From contig JAFGQM010000062.1 in assembly GCA_016935655.1 (NCBI GenBank), positions 1 through 38,585 of the forward strand: a stretch of DNA of 38,585 nucleotides, written 5' to 3'. Below, in pieces: positions 16,053 to 24,087 of this stretch. The stretch comes from Candidatus Altarchaeota archaeon (GTDB taxonomy: Archaea; Altiarchaeota; Altiarchaeia; JAFGQM01). Positions within the stretch are counted from its first letter, which is position 1. Each line of letters starts with the position of its first letter. The position numbers and the translations under genes are program-made. The notes under the pieces were generated by a model. That model was not told the DNA's origin, did no database searches, and worked only from the letters and a program-made list of their open reading frames with translations.

Positions 16053-16189
16053 TAATCTCTTCCAACGGATTCTATTTCATTGATTAGCTAAACTATGCAT
16101 GATAATCCTCATCTCAGTCCAAGCGTCAGAGATCCGGGAAGCGAGGAGCGCAGAATTGTAGGTGCTCTTGTTTTGGAGGAGAAGAAGTG

Positions 16190-16987
16190 TTATTTCCTCT
16201 TTCTCAAAATTAAAAAGAGGATTGATAGAGCAATAATAATCGCAACCCCGCTTATCCAATAAATCAAATTAGATTCTCCTCCTTGTGTGGTTTCCCCCCC
16301 ATTAGATTCCCCTCCTTCGATTTCGCCCCCATCAGCTTCCAATCCCCCCTCTAATGCGATTTCTCCCCCACCGATCTCCGAAACGGGCTTGGTAAAACCG
16401 TTAAGTTCAGCTGACTTAACAATTAATTCGCTTTCAAAAGTTTCAATCCACCTTTGTTCTTCACCTTCGGGGACTTTCACAACTCCCCACCTCATAGTTA
16501 CTTTAGAAGGAGATTCAGAGACCATCATCTCTTTAATTTCTAATCCTTCAAAATTACCTATAAGCTCTCTTGCCTTTTGTTCCGTAGCCCTATCATTAAA
16601 CCCGATAACCATTAAAGCCTTACCATATTTTTCTAGATACACCAGAGAGATTGGATATGCTCCGGCCAATATATAATCTCCGCCATGTGTTTCTCCATCC
16701 TTTGTAATGATCTCATCTGAAATCTCATCTATCAGAGAAAGATTTTTTATCGTATCTCCGGGAAGTTCAACATAAGCTTTAAAATTACTAGTCTCTCCAA
16801 AATGAGGGTATCCCTCCTTCCAATTCAGGTTATAAGATTCTACCAAGTTCGTAATTTCATCCTCACCTGCGTTATCCTGAAAGACAACAATGATCTCACC
16901 AGGGGCATATCCTTTAGCGCTAACCATTATAAACCCTGCCAGCAAAATCCCCAAAATCATAAACAAAATAAATACCCCGTTTTTCAT
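16190..16987 (-). CDS. Surface-anchored protein with propeptide-like domain and GGE-rich stalk
   Basis: 265 residues. A signal peptide (about 1-24) is followed by YAPGEIIVVFQDNAGEDEITNLVESYNL, which resembles the N-terminal prodomain of subtilisin-like proteases (fervidolysin-type), but no peptidase domain follows. A Gly/Glu-rich low-complexity stalk (about 207-240, repeated GGE) and a C-terminal TM helix with basic end (ILRKRK) complete it. It is probably displayed outside the cell. The DNA is visibly AT-richer and uses different codons than neighbouring genes, consistent with recent acquisition. The function is unknown; a protease inhibitor is one guess. Confidence 0.65.
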   Translation of the reverse strand: MKNGVFILFMILGILLAGFIMVSAKGYAPGEIIVVFQDNAGEDEITNLVESYNLNWKEGYPHFGETSNFKAYVELPGDTIKNLSLIDEISDEIITKDGETHGGDYILAGAYPISLVYLEKYGKALMVIGFNDRATEQKARELIGNFEGLEIKEMMVSESPSKVTMRWGVVKVPEGEEQRWIETFESELIVKSAELNGFTKPVSEIGGGEIALEGGLEADGGEIEGGESNGGETTQGGESNLIYWISGVAIIIALSILFLILRKRK

Positions 16988-17139
16988 ATTCTGATATTCT
17001 ACCCCTTTTTGAACTATTCTTAAGTTTCAAACGGAATTGAAGTCATATACTCTATTAAACCATATTATTTAACTAAAACTTCTTTAAAAATCTTTAATTC
17101 TTTGGAAAAACCTTTCTTCACAATGCCTCTAAACTAAAC

Positions 17140-17988
17140 ATGAGTGTACTCTCCTCAGTCCAAGCATCAGAGATACTGCGCGCGGCTATGGGCAGGTTGG
17201 ATGGAATTGAGGTTTCCCTAGACCTGGGCAGGAGTAAGAGTCTTGTTTCCTTAAATGAAACAAAAGTCAAATTCCCAGACGGTCAGGAGCTCTCTTTAGC
17301 CCTGATAAAAAAAATAATCGGGGACACGGATACGTGCTTCCTTGTCGAGGACAACGAGCTCAAGAAAATATTCTTCTTCTCGAAAGACACGAACAAGACT
17401 TATAAGCTGCGCGCGACCGGCTCATGGCCGGCACTCGAGATATCTGGAATCCTCATGCATCGGATAAAGAACACTAACCCGGAGGAGGATGCGCGCGCCA
17501 AGATAGAGGCCGTCGGCCCCCTGAAAGGCATCGTTCTTGATACTTGCATGGGCCTCGGCTACTCGGCGATAACAGCCTCAAAGACCGCGGAGAGAGTAAT
17601 AACCTTCGAAAAAGACTCCAACGTAGTCGAGCTTGCACGCTACAATCCTTACTCGCAAGATCTATTTTCAAACAAAAGAATCGAGATCATAGAGGGGGAT
17701 GTCTTCGAACAAATAAAAAATTTCGATGGCCGTTATTTTGATTTTATCATCCACGACCCGCCCAGGTTCAGTTTGGCCGGCGAGCTCTACTCCGGGGATT
17801 TCTACTCAGAACTCTATCGAGTCCTTAAAAAAGGCGGCAGAGTCTTCCACTACGTCGGCGACCCGGGAGGGAAATACAGGAAAAAGGACTTTGCCACTGG
17901 TGTGGCCAAGAGGCTCATGGAGGCAGGTTTTGGTGGGCTTAGGAAGGATTATAGGACAGAAGGGCTTGTAGCTATTCGAGAGAGTTAA
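17140..17988 (+). CDS. Archaeal SAM-dependent methyltransferase (COG2521-like)
   Basis: 282 residues. An N-terminal domain of about 110 residues precedes a Rossmann methyltransferase with motif I VLDTCMGLGYSA (about 132-143), the motif II acidic residue in ITFEKD and motif IV HDPPRF (about 205-210), followed by SELYRVLKKGGRVFHYVG. The N-terminal part plus DPPR motif matches the predicted archaeal methyltransferase family COG2521. The DPPR motif is compatible with a nitrogen acceptor, but the substrate is not known. It is the last gene before the ribosomal supercluster. Confidence 0.85.
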   Translation: MSVLSSVQASEILRAAMGRLDGIEVSLDLGRSKSLVSLNETKVKFPDGQELSLALIKKIIGDTDTCFLVEDNELKKIFFFSKDTNKTYKLRATGSWPALEISGILMHRIKNTNPEEDARAKIEAVGPLKGIVLDTCMGLGYSAITASKTAERVITFEKDSNVVELARYNPYSQDLFSNKRIEIIEGDVFEQIKNFDGRYFDFIIHDPPRFSLAGELYSGDFYSELYRVLKKGGRVFHYVGDPGGKYRKKDFATGVAKRLMEAGFGGLRKDYRTEGLVAIRES

Positions 17989-18234
17989 ACGCAAAATAGT
18001 TTTTAACTGTTGGGCTGGAAAATATCAACTCCCAACAAGCTAAAATGCCACGCGAACTGAAGAGGGTAGTATACCGAGATTGCAGGAGTGGCGGCCCTGG
18101 TAAAGAGACTCATCCTTCACATATCAGGCAGTCACCAGAAGACGAGTATTGAACTGCTTGGTTAGTACCCACGACAGATGTGGCTGCCAAGGGTGCATAA
18201 AAATCAAGGAAACGACTGTCAAATCCGGTTTGAA

Positions 18235-18242
18235 TTTTTATA
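18235..18242 (+). promoter_or_regulatory. TATA-like box of the L3 operon
   Basis: TTTTTATA is a good archaeal TATA match, predicting a transcript start near 18265 and a 5' leader of about 100 nt before the L3 ATG. Confidence 0.5.
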
Positions 18243-18255
18243 CCCCCTTATTCTA

Positions 18256-18316
18256 AATCTACGCACTTTTTCTACCAGCGTTGAATCGAAGTTCACTTCA
18301 TTCACAGCGTAGGATT
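18256..18316. promoter_or_regulatory. Inverted repeat around the L3 operon start region
   Basis: AATCTACGC (18256-18264) pairs with GCGTAG-G-ATT (18307-18316), one bulged G. An inner palindrome GAAGTTCACTTC lies at 18288-18299. If the transcript starts at about 18265, the outer arm is DNA-only; if it starts earlier, this could be an RNA leader structure. Confidence 0.35.
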
Positions 18317-18369
18317 ATTTTCTCCTATGCATTTTCAGGGTTATGCGGTTCTATGGAACCGTTTGTACA

Positions 18370-19371
18370 ATGTCGAAGATAAACAAGCCGAGGGCCGGGT
18401 CAAAGGCTTTCAGTCCGAGGAAGAGGTCGAAGAGGCAGACGCCAAGCATCGAGCTATTCTTGTCTAGCGACGACACCAAGGTATTGGGCTTCGCCTGCTA
18501 TAAAGCGGGGATGTCACATGCCCTGATCAAAGACCTGAGAAAGAAAGCCCCGACCTCTAATCTGGATGTCTCGACCCCCATAACAATCCTTGACGCCCCC
18601 CCCATGACTGTTTTCGCTATACGCGCTTATATAAAGAGTTATTCCGGCCTGGAGGTCCTCACCGATGTGATGGCTGAAAAGCTGGACAAGGACCTATCAA
18701 GGAGCATGAGCGTCCCAAAGCAGGCCAAGACTTCTGAACAGATAAAGTTCATCGAGAAGAACCTAGATGAAATCGTCAAGTTCACGGTTTTAGTCCATAC
18801 GCAGCCCAGGAAGAGCGGGCTGAAGAAGAAGACCCCCGAGATCCTGGAGTTTGCAGTGGGCGGCAAGGATGTTAAGGCCCAATGGGAATACTGTAAGAGC
18901 ATATTGGGCAAGGACATAACTATCAGGGATGTCTTCAGCGAGAGCGAATTTGTGGATATCATAGCTGTTACAAAAGGCAAGGGGATGCAGGGCCCGGTCA
19001 AGAGATGGGGAATAAAGATCCAGAAGAGGAAGCACAAGAGGGGCGGCCATATGAGGCATGTAGGCTCCATAGGACCGTGGACCCCTTCAGCCGTCAGGTG
19101 GTTCGTCCCGATGAGGGGGCAGATGGGTTACCACCAGCGGACCGAGTTCAACAAGCTCATAGTTAAGATAGGCGAGAAGGGCGAGGAGATAAACCCGGAC
19201 GGAGGGTTCGTCCGGTATGGCCTGATATCCGGCGCGTACCTGGTAGTCAAGGGTTCTATACCCGGCCCGGTCAAGAGGCTCGTGGGGGTAAGATCCGCAG
19301 CAAGGGGCCATTCAAAGAAACCTGCTTATTCATTGGAATTCATATCCACAGCTTCTAAACTAGGCGTCTGA
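18370..19371 (+). CDS. rpl3: Ribosomal protein uL3
   Basis: 333 residues from the ATG at 18370, which gives the standard archaeal N-terminus MSKINKPRAGSKAFSPRKR; an in-frame ATG at 18343 adds nine unlikely residues. Typical L3 elements are VTKGKGMQGPVKRWG and the W-finger region GPWTPSAVRWFVPMRGQMGYHQRTEFNK. It helps build the peptidyl-transferase centre. It is the first gene of the supercluster and has about 100 nt of leader after a TATA-like box. L4 begins 1 nt after its stop. Confidence 0.95.
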   Translation: MSKINKPRAGSKAFSPRKRSKRQTPSIELFLSSDDTKVLGFACYKAGMSHALIKDLRKKAPTSNLDVSTPITILDAPPMTVFAIRAYIKSYSGLEVLTDVMAEKLDKDLSRSMSVPKQAKTSEQIKFIEKNLDEIVKFTVLVHTQPRKSGLKKKTPEILEFAVGGKDVKAQWEYCKSILGKDITIRDVFSESEFVDIIAVTKGKGMQGPVKRWGIKIQKRKHKRGGHMRHVGSIGPWTPSAVRWFVPMRGQMGYHQRTEFNKLIVKIGEKGEEINPDGGFVRYGLISGAYLVVKGSIPGPVKRLVGVRSAARGHSKKPAYSLEFISTASKLGV

Positions 19372-19372
19372 G

Positions 19373-20251
19373 ATGGCTCAGAAAACCAAATCTATCGGGA
19401 AAGGGAAGAAAGAGAAGCCGAGGGTAGCCAAGGAGTCAAAAAAGACGGCCAAGGTACTCTCCCTGAAGGGCCAGCCAAAAGCAGATATGGAGCTTCCCTC
19501 GGTTTTTGCCACAGACTACAGGATAGACATCATCCAGAGGGCCGTCGTGGCCGAACAGTCGCAGAAAAGGCAAAGCTATGCCACTGCAGAGGGGGCCGGT
19601 ATGAACAGCACCGCCCAATATTACGGCAGGAGAAGGGATTATTATAGGATGACCATCAACAGGGGCATGTCCAGACTTCCAAGGATCAAGAGACCGAAGG
19701 GAGGCCTCGGGGAAGTAAGGCTGGTGCCCCATTCAAAGGGCGGCAGGAGGGCACATCCGCCCAAGACAGAGAAGATACTGGCAAAAAAGATCAACAAGAA
19801 GGAGTGGAACTATGCCTTGAGGTCTGCGATTGCCGCGACAGTGGACGAGGAGCTCGTCACCGGCACGGGCAGGAACCACATATACGACGGCATCTCATTG
19901 CCCCTGGTCATAGAGAGCGGTTTCGAGAAGCTGGCCAAAACCAAAGAGATTCGAGATGTTTTTTCAGATTTAAAACTGACAGACGACCAGGAGAGGGCAT
20001 CCAGCAAGAAGACCCGTGCCGGCAGGGGCAAGGCCAGGGGAAGGCGGACCAAGACCGGCAAGAGCGTCCTTGTAGTCCTGTCAAGGGATTGCAGCGCGAA
20101 AAAGGCGGCCGAGAACCTAGCCGGAGTAGACGTTGTAGAGGTGAAAGACCTATCAGTCGATCTTTTGGCCCCCGGGGGCTATCCGGGGAGGCTTACCCTC
20201 TGGACCGAGGATTCGCTAAAAAAACTGGATGAACTTTATGCACAAAAATGA
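19373..20251 (+). CDS. rpl4: Ribosomal protein uL4
   Basis: 292 residues. The L4 core starts near residue 27 (VLSLKGQPKADMELPSVF) and includes the tunnel loop INRGMSRLPRIKRPKGG and SKGGRRAHPPKTEK; the C-terminal half contains NIxGV-like NLAGVDVVEVKDLSVDLLAPGG. A basic Lys-rich N-terminal extension of about 25 residues is unusual and matches the trend in this genome. It is coupled to L23 by an ATGA overlap. Confidence 0.95.
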   Translation: MAQKTKSIGKGKKEKPRVAKESKKTAKVLSLKGQPKADMELPSVFATDYRIDIIQRAVVAEQSQKRQSYATAEGAGMNSTAQYYGRRRDYYRMTINRGMSRLPRIKRPKGGLGEVRLVPHSKGGRRAHPPKTEKILAKKINKKEWNYALRSAIAATVDEELVTGTGRNHIYDGISLPLVIESGFEKLAKTKEIRDVFSDLKLTDDQERASSKKTRAGRGKARGRRTKTGKSVLVVLSRDCSAKKAAENLAGVDVVEVKDLSVDLLAPGGYPGRLTLWTEDSLKKLDELYAQK

Positions 20252-20508
20252 AGCAAGAAAAGGTTTTGTTGTATCCGATACTGACCGAAAAGTCGTTCGG
20301 ACTCATGGAGAAGGAGAACAAGCTGGTCTTCGCCGTAGGCAGGAAAGCGACGAAGATCGACGTCAAAAAAGAGTTTGAGAGCTCATTCAATGTCAAGGTG
20401 GATGACGTCAACGTGGTAAACGCCTTCTCCAGGGAGAAGAAGGCCATAATAAAACTAACTCCCGACTATAACGCAGGCAAGATAATATCTGACATGGGGC
20501 TTATGTAA
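20248..20508 (+). CDS. rpl23: Ribosomal protein uL23
   Basis: 86 residues, normal archaeal length. It shows YPILTEKSFGLMEKENKLVFAVGRKATKIDVKKEFE and the C-terminal KKAIIKLTPDYNAGKI. L23 sits at the tunnel exit and docks SRP and the SecYE translocon. It overlaps L4 as ATGA and is followed by a small membrane-protein gene instead of directly by L2. Confidence 0.95.
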   Translation: MKQEKVLLYPILTEKSFGLMEKENKLVFAVGRKATKIDVKKEFESSFNVKVDDVNVVNAFSREKKAIIKLTPDYNAGKIISDMGLM

Positions 20509-20509
20509 A

Positions 20510-20701
20510 ATGGCACAAAAAGGCATTATGGAAATAGGAGGGCTGGGAATGTCCTTATTCGGCGCTTTTTTTGCTTTAGTCGGGTTTATGAGGACGATAT
20601 CGTCCGGCAATGTCATGTACTATACCCATTTCTCCTGGGCTATGGTAGGTGTCATAATCATGCTATTGGGCATTTCATTCATGATATTCGGGAAGAGATA
20701 A
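20510..20701 (+). CDS. Small two-TM membrane protein inside the ribosomal operon
   Basis: 63 residues with two TM helices (about 9-29 and 42-60), a short loop MRTISSGNVMYYTHFS and a basic C-terminus FGKR. It is not a ribosomal protein and I do not recognise the family. The gene lies exactly between L23 and L2, with 1-nt spacers on both sides (TAAAATGG and TAAGATGG), so it is co-translated with them. Codon use looks like that of the neighbours. Confidence 0.75.
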   Translation: MAQKGIMEIGGLGMSLFGAFFALVGFMRTISSGNVMYYTHFSWAMVGVIIMLLGISFMIFGKR

Positions 20702-20702
20702 G

Positions 20703-21452
20703 ATGGGAAAGAGGATAATCCAGCGTAGGAGGGGCCGCGGAGGGCCGGCATACAAGTCCCCTGGCCATAGGTTCACCGATGACGCTAGGTATGCCCCACT
20801 AGACGAATTCAAGAAGGGGGGCATAATGCAGGTCTTGGACTTCATCCATGACCGCGCGCATAGCGCCCCATTCGCGCTCATGATAACAGAGACATTCGAG
20901 AACCGCTACCATCTCGCTCCGCAGGGGTTGAAGGTGGGCGACATAATAGAATTCGGGGAGGAGGCCAAGGTGGCGGTCGGTAACATGCTTCCGCTCGGGA
21001 AGATCCCCGAGGGTACAGCCATCCATAACATAGAGACGGTCCCGGGCGATGGCGGCAAACTCGTAAGGACGAGCGGCGGCTCGGGCTTTGTAGTGACTCA
21101 CGATCAAAACAAGAAGCGAACAGTGGTGAGACTCCCCTCTAGGGGCAGGATCGAGCTGGACTTCGAGTGCAGGGCAACCATAGGCGTCTTGGCTGGAGGG
21201 GGCAGGAAGGAAAAGCCCTTTGTGAAGGCGGGTTCAAAATCCAAGGCCATGGAAGCCAGGAACAAGCTGTACCCGAAGACAAGCGCAGTCGCTATGAATG
21301 CTGTGGACCACCCGTTCGGCGGTCGTACGAAGCCTGGAAGAACAACCTCAGCCGGAAGGCATGCGCCTCCTGGTGCGAAGGTCGGGAACCTATGGCCCAG
21401 AAGAACGGGTGTAAGAAGGACTAAACAATTAACAGAGGAGAAAACTAGCTAA
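20703..21452 (+). CDS. rpl2: Ribosomal protein uL2
   Basis: 249 residues. Recognisable by IHDRAHSAPFALMITE, PLGKIPEGTAIHNIETVPGDGG, GFVVTHDQNKKRTVVRLPSG-type strand, and the conserved VAMNAVDHPFGGRTKPGRTTSAGRHAPPG loop containing the catalytic-centre-proximal His. It is required for subunit association and peptidyl transfer. The stop TAA overlaps the S19 ATG (TAATG). Confidence 0.96.
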   Translation: MGKRIIQRRRGRGGPAYKSPGHRFTDDARYAPLDEFKKGGIMQVLDFIHDRAHSAPFALMITETFENRYHLAPQGLKVGDIIEFGEEAKVAVGNMLPLGKIPEGTAIHNIETVPGDGGKLVRTSGGSGFVVTHDQNKKRTVVRLPSRGRIELDFECRATIGVLAGGGRKEKPFVKAGSKSKAMEARNKLYPKTSAVAMNAVDHPFGGRTKPGRTTSAGRHAPPGAKVGNLWPRRTGVRRTKQLTEEKTS

Positions 21453-21865
21453 TGGCCAAAAAAGAATTTGCATATCGGGGTAAGAAGCTAGAAGAGCTTT
21501 TGTCCATGAGCCTCTCGGATTTTATCAAGATGCTGCCATCTAGGCAGAGGAGGAGTATGGAGAGGCTGATAAACGCAAAAGAGGGCGAGAAAAGGCTTAA
21601 ATTCTACAAATCCATAAAAAAGGCCATCGCCTCCAAGAGCAAAAAGCCTCTTAAGACGCACTGCAGGGAGTTTGTCATACTGCCGGAGATGGTCGGTCTG
21701 TTGATAATGGTTTACAATGGCAAGGAGTTTGTCCCAGTGGAAATAAAGGACAGGATGATAGGCCATATACTTGGCGAATTCGCGCTAACCAGGGGGCAGG
21801 TCAATCATTCTGCACCGGGTATAGGCGCTACAAGATCTACCAAGTTCGTATCGGTGAGAGCATGA
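21452..21865 (+). CDS. rps19: Ribosomal protein uS19
   Basis: 137 residues. S19 core motifs are KKPLKTHCREFVILPEMVGLLIMVYNGKEFVPVEIKDRMIGHILGEFALTR and the C-terminal VNHSAPGIGATRSTKFVSVRA. It forms part of the 30S head together with S13. The gene overlaps L2 by 1 nt and L22 by 4 nt. Confidence 0.95.
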   Translation: MAKKEFAYRGKKLEELLSMSLSDFIKMLPSRQRRSMERLINAKEGEKRLKFYKSIKKAIASKSKKPLKTHCREFVILPEMVGLLIMVYNGKEFVPVEIKDRMIGHILGEFALTRGQVNHSAPGIGATRSTKFVSVRA

Positions 21866-22320
21866 AGACTGGTTACGCATTTAGGCCGGAAAACGAAAGC
21901 TTTGTCGCGAAGGCTCAGGGAGTTGAGCTTAGGATTAAGTTCAAGCATGCAGTCGAGATATGCAACGCGATGAAGGGCATGAAGATAGATGATGCCATAT
22001 CCTTCCTGGAGAAGGTCATCGATCGCAAGGCTCTTGTCCCGTTCAAAAGGACAAAGACCCAGTCGGGCCACAAGAAGGGCTTGGACAAGTGGCCATACGG
22101 CAAACAGCCTGTGAAGGCGACTAGAGCTGTTCTGGAGGTTTTGAAGAGCGCGCGTTCCAATGCGGAATTTAGGGGCCTGAACCTGGAGAACTGCATAATC
22201 ATCTCCGCGATCGCCCTCAGGTCCAGGAAGATGATGAGGGCAAAGCCGAAGGGCAGGCATGCGTTATACAGAGTGCATTTAACCACAGTGCAGATAACTA
22301 TCGAGGAGGTTTCCGAGTAA
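21862..22320 (+). CDS. rpl22: Ribosomal protein uL22
   Basis: 152 residues. The archaeal/eukaryotic form is recognised by KHAVEICNAMKGMKIDDAISFLEKVIDRKALVPFKR, then SGHKKGLDKWPYGKQPVKATRAVLEVLKSARSNAEFRGL and the C-terminal GRHALYRVHLTTVQITIEE. It lines the exit tunnel. It overlaps S19 as ATGA, and S3 begins 4 nt after the stop. Confidence 0.95.
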   Translation: MKTGYAFRPENESFVAKAQGVELRIKFKHAVEICNAMKGMKIDDAISFLEKVIDRKALVPFKRTKTQSGHKKGLDKWPYGKQPVKATRAVLEVLKSARSNAEFRGLNLENCIIISAIALRSRKMMRAKPKGRHALYRVHLTTVQITIEEVSE

Positions 22321-22324
22321 CCAA

Positions 22325-23266
22325 ATGGCCATAGAGAGACTTTTCATAAACGACGGGATCAAGGAGGCTGAAGTCAAGAAGTTCCTGAACAAGGAGCTTA
22401 AGAGGGCCGGTTTGGCAGGCATAGTCATACAGAGGACCCCACTGGTCACCCGTATCGTGATCAACTGCGACCGACCTGCCCTGGTCATCGGCAGGAAAGG
22501 GAAGAACGTAAAGGAGATCACCAGGACCATCGAGGAGAACTACAAGATTGAGAGGCCTGAGCTGGAGATAAAGAAGGTCGACAATCCTAATCTTGAGCCC
22601 TCGATAGTGGCATACAGGATATCCTCCTCTCTGGAGAGGGGCACGAACCCAAGAAAGATAGGCTACAAGGCATTGCAGGCCATAATAGATTCTGGCGCAA
22701 AGGGCGCCGAGATCATCATGTCCGGGAAACTGGTCGGCAAGGGCGGCCGTGCAAGAACCCTTAAGATGAGGGCAGGTTATATGAAGAAATGCGGGGAGCC
22801 CTCGTTTACCCAGGTCCTCAAGGGATATACCGTGGCGCAGTGCAAGCCGGGCATCATCGGTGTCAATGTCAGGATAGTCCCGCAGAACGTCCACTTCCCC
22901 GATGAGATAGAGATAATAAAACCCGAGGAATTCGAGATCGAGGAAACAGTGGGCGAGCTCACTGCTGCGGAGGCACAAAAGCTTGCCGTAGAGGCGGAGA
23001 AAGTCAAGGAAGCCAAGGTCGAAGTGGTTGTAGAGGCTATGGAAAAGCCTAAGCCCACGAAAAAAGAGAAGCCCGAGAAGAAAGCGGCTAAAGAGCCAGC
23101 GGAGAAAAAAACAAAGAAAAAAGAGACCAAGAAAGAGGAAAAGCCGGAAACAGGCAAAGAGACGAAGGCTGGCAAAGAGGGTGTAAAAAAGGCCAAGAAA
23201 AAGGAAACCGGCGAGAAGAAACCAAAGAAAGCTGGCAAGGATAAAGCCGAGCCAAAGGAGACCTGA
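22325..23266 (+). CDS. rps3: Ribosomal protein uS3 with long Lys/Glu/Pro-rich tail
   Basis: 313 residues, longer than a typical archaeal S3. The KH domain (VIGRKGKNVKEITRTIEE) and the S3 C-terminal domain (GYKALQAIIDSGAKGAEIIMSGKLVGKGGRARTLKMRAGYMKKCGE) fill about 1-205. From about residue 215 a roughly 100-residue low-complexity tail follows, rich in K/E/P/A. An 11-residue stretch EKKTKKKETKK recurs exactly in the L34e tail. S3 lines the mRNA entry channel, so the tail would project there. Confidence 0.95.
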   Translation: MAIERLFINDGIKEAEVKKFLNKELKRAGLAGIVIQRTPLVTRIVINCDRPALVIGRKGKNVKEITRTIEENYKIERPELEIKKVDNPNLEPSIVAYRISSSLERGTNPRKIGYKALQAIIDSGAKGAEIIMSGKLVGKGGRARTLKMRAGYMKKCGEPSFTQVLKGYTVAQCKPGIIGVNVRIVPQNVHFPDEIEIIKPEEFEIEETVGELTAAEAQKLAVEAEKVKEAKVEVVVEAMEKPKPTKKEKPEKKAAKEPAEKKTKKKETKKEEKPETGKETKAGKEGVKKAKKKETGEKKPKKAGKDKAEPKET

Positions 23267-23268
23267 TC

Positions 23269-23472
23269 ATGGTGATATTAAGGGCAAAGGAAATACGGGA
23301 GATGGGGCCTGAGCAGATAGAGGCCAGGGTGAAGGAGCTTTACTCGGAGTACAGCAAAATGAAGAGCCAGATAAGGAGCGGCGGTGCTCCGGAGAACTCA
23401 GGCAAGATGAGGGAGATAAGAAAAACAATCGCTAGGCTTAAAACTATTTATAAGGAGAAAAGTTCAAACTAA
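23269..23472 (+). CDS. rpl29: Ribosomal protein uL29
   Basis: 67 residues forming two antiparallel helices: LRAKEIREMGPEQIEARVKELYSEYSKMKSQIRSGGAPENSGKMREIRKTIARLKTIYKEK. The length is normal. It sits at the tunnel exit next to L23. It begins 2 nt after the S3 stop and is followed by 19 nt before eIF1. Confidence 0.93.
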   Translation: MVILRAKEIREMGPEQIEARVKELYSEYSKMKSQIRSGGAPENSGKMREIRKTIARLKTIYKEKSSN

Positions 23473-23491
23473 CATACAAAAAATCTGAATA

Positions 23492-23794
23492 ATGCCAGAA
23501 ATTTGCAACAAGTGTGGATTGCCAAAGGAACTCTGCGTCTGCGGAGAGATATCCAAGGAGCAGGCCAGGGTCGTCATTAGGGTCGAGAAAAGGCGATACG
23601 GTAAGAACGTTACCGTTGTGGAGGGTTTGGAAGGCAACGACACAAAAGATATGGCAAAGACCTTGAAAAGCAAGCTCGCTTGCGGCGGGACCTCAAAGAA
23701 AGGTCTCGTAGAGCTTCAAGGCGATCATAAGAACAAGGTCCGGGAAATCCTTATCGGGTCCGGGTTTCCAGAGGCGACCATAGACGTCAAATAG
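23492..23794 (+). CDS. Translation initiation factor aIF1 (SUI1)
   Basis: 100 residues. The N-terminal zinc-finger-like cysteines (ICNKCGLPKELCVCGE) precede the SUI1 domain: VIRVEKRRYGKNVTVVEGLEGN, KTLKSKLACGGTSKKG and VELQGDHKNKVREILIGSGFPEATI. aIF1 enforces start-codon fidelity on the 30S subunit. Its position between L29 and Rpp29 is standard in archaea. No SD is present; the ATG follows an AT-rich spacer. Confidence 0.95.
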   Translation: MPEICNKCGLPKELCVCGEISKEQARVVIRVEKRRYGKNVTVVEGLEGNDTKDMAKTLKSKLACGGTSKKGLVELQGDHKNKVREILIGSGFPEATIDVK

Positions 23795-23796
23795 AG

Positions 23797-24087
23797 ATGT
23801 CAGCTAAGATAACGCCTTATAACATACTGAGGCATGAGTTGATTGGCCTCGGGGCAGAGGTCGTCGAGTCGAGCGACTCCGCCCAGGTGGGGATCAAAGG
23901 GGTCATCGTCGATGAGACCCAAAAGACCATCACGCTAAAAATCAAGGAACGAAAGAGAAAGGTTGTCAAAGAGAATGTGACTCTTTCGATCCACACTGAG
24001 AGTGGCCTTCGGGCCCTCATCAATGGGTCGCTTCTTCTAGGTAGACCCGAGGAACGCATAAAAAAGAAGACAAGGATAAGCTTTTAA
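23797..24087 (+). CDS. rnp1: RNase P protein component 1 (Rpp29/Pop4)
   Basis: 96 residues forming the Sm-like barrel of archaeal Rpp29: NILRHELIGLGAEVVESSDSAQVGIKGVIVDETQKTITLKI, with GSLLLGRPEERIKKKTRISF at the end. It binds the specificity domain of RNase P RNA with Rpp21. The gene is in its conserved place before S17, and the two overlap by 1 nt (TAATG). Confidence 0.94.
   Translation: MSAKITPYNILRHELIGLGAEVVESSDSAQVGIKGVIVDETQKTITLKIKERKRKVVKENVTLSIHTESGLRALINGSLLLGRPEERIKKKTRISF

Larger units (their letters stand above)
17989..18342 (+). other. 354-nt region without a confident gene, upstream of the L3 operon
   Basis: It contains a TATA-like TTTTTAA at 18000-18006, a 6-bp inverted repeat GTTGGG/CCCAAC (18009-18014 and 18031-18036), a 35-codon open frame at 18045-18152 of unrecognised sequence, a local hairpin CCAC/GTGG near 18169-18183, and the L3 promoter region near 18235. 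No SRP RNA or RNase P RNA signature was found. Confidence 0.5.

Noticed and set aside
16077..16259. 60-codon minus-strand frame overlapping the end of the GGE-stalk gene
   Set aside because: No recognisable domain and it overlaps a better-supported gene in another frame.
18045..18152. 35-codon ATG frame before the L3 operon
   Set aside because: A TATA-like box precedes it, but composition and sequence give no family and coding potential is unclear.
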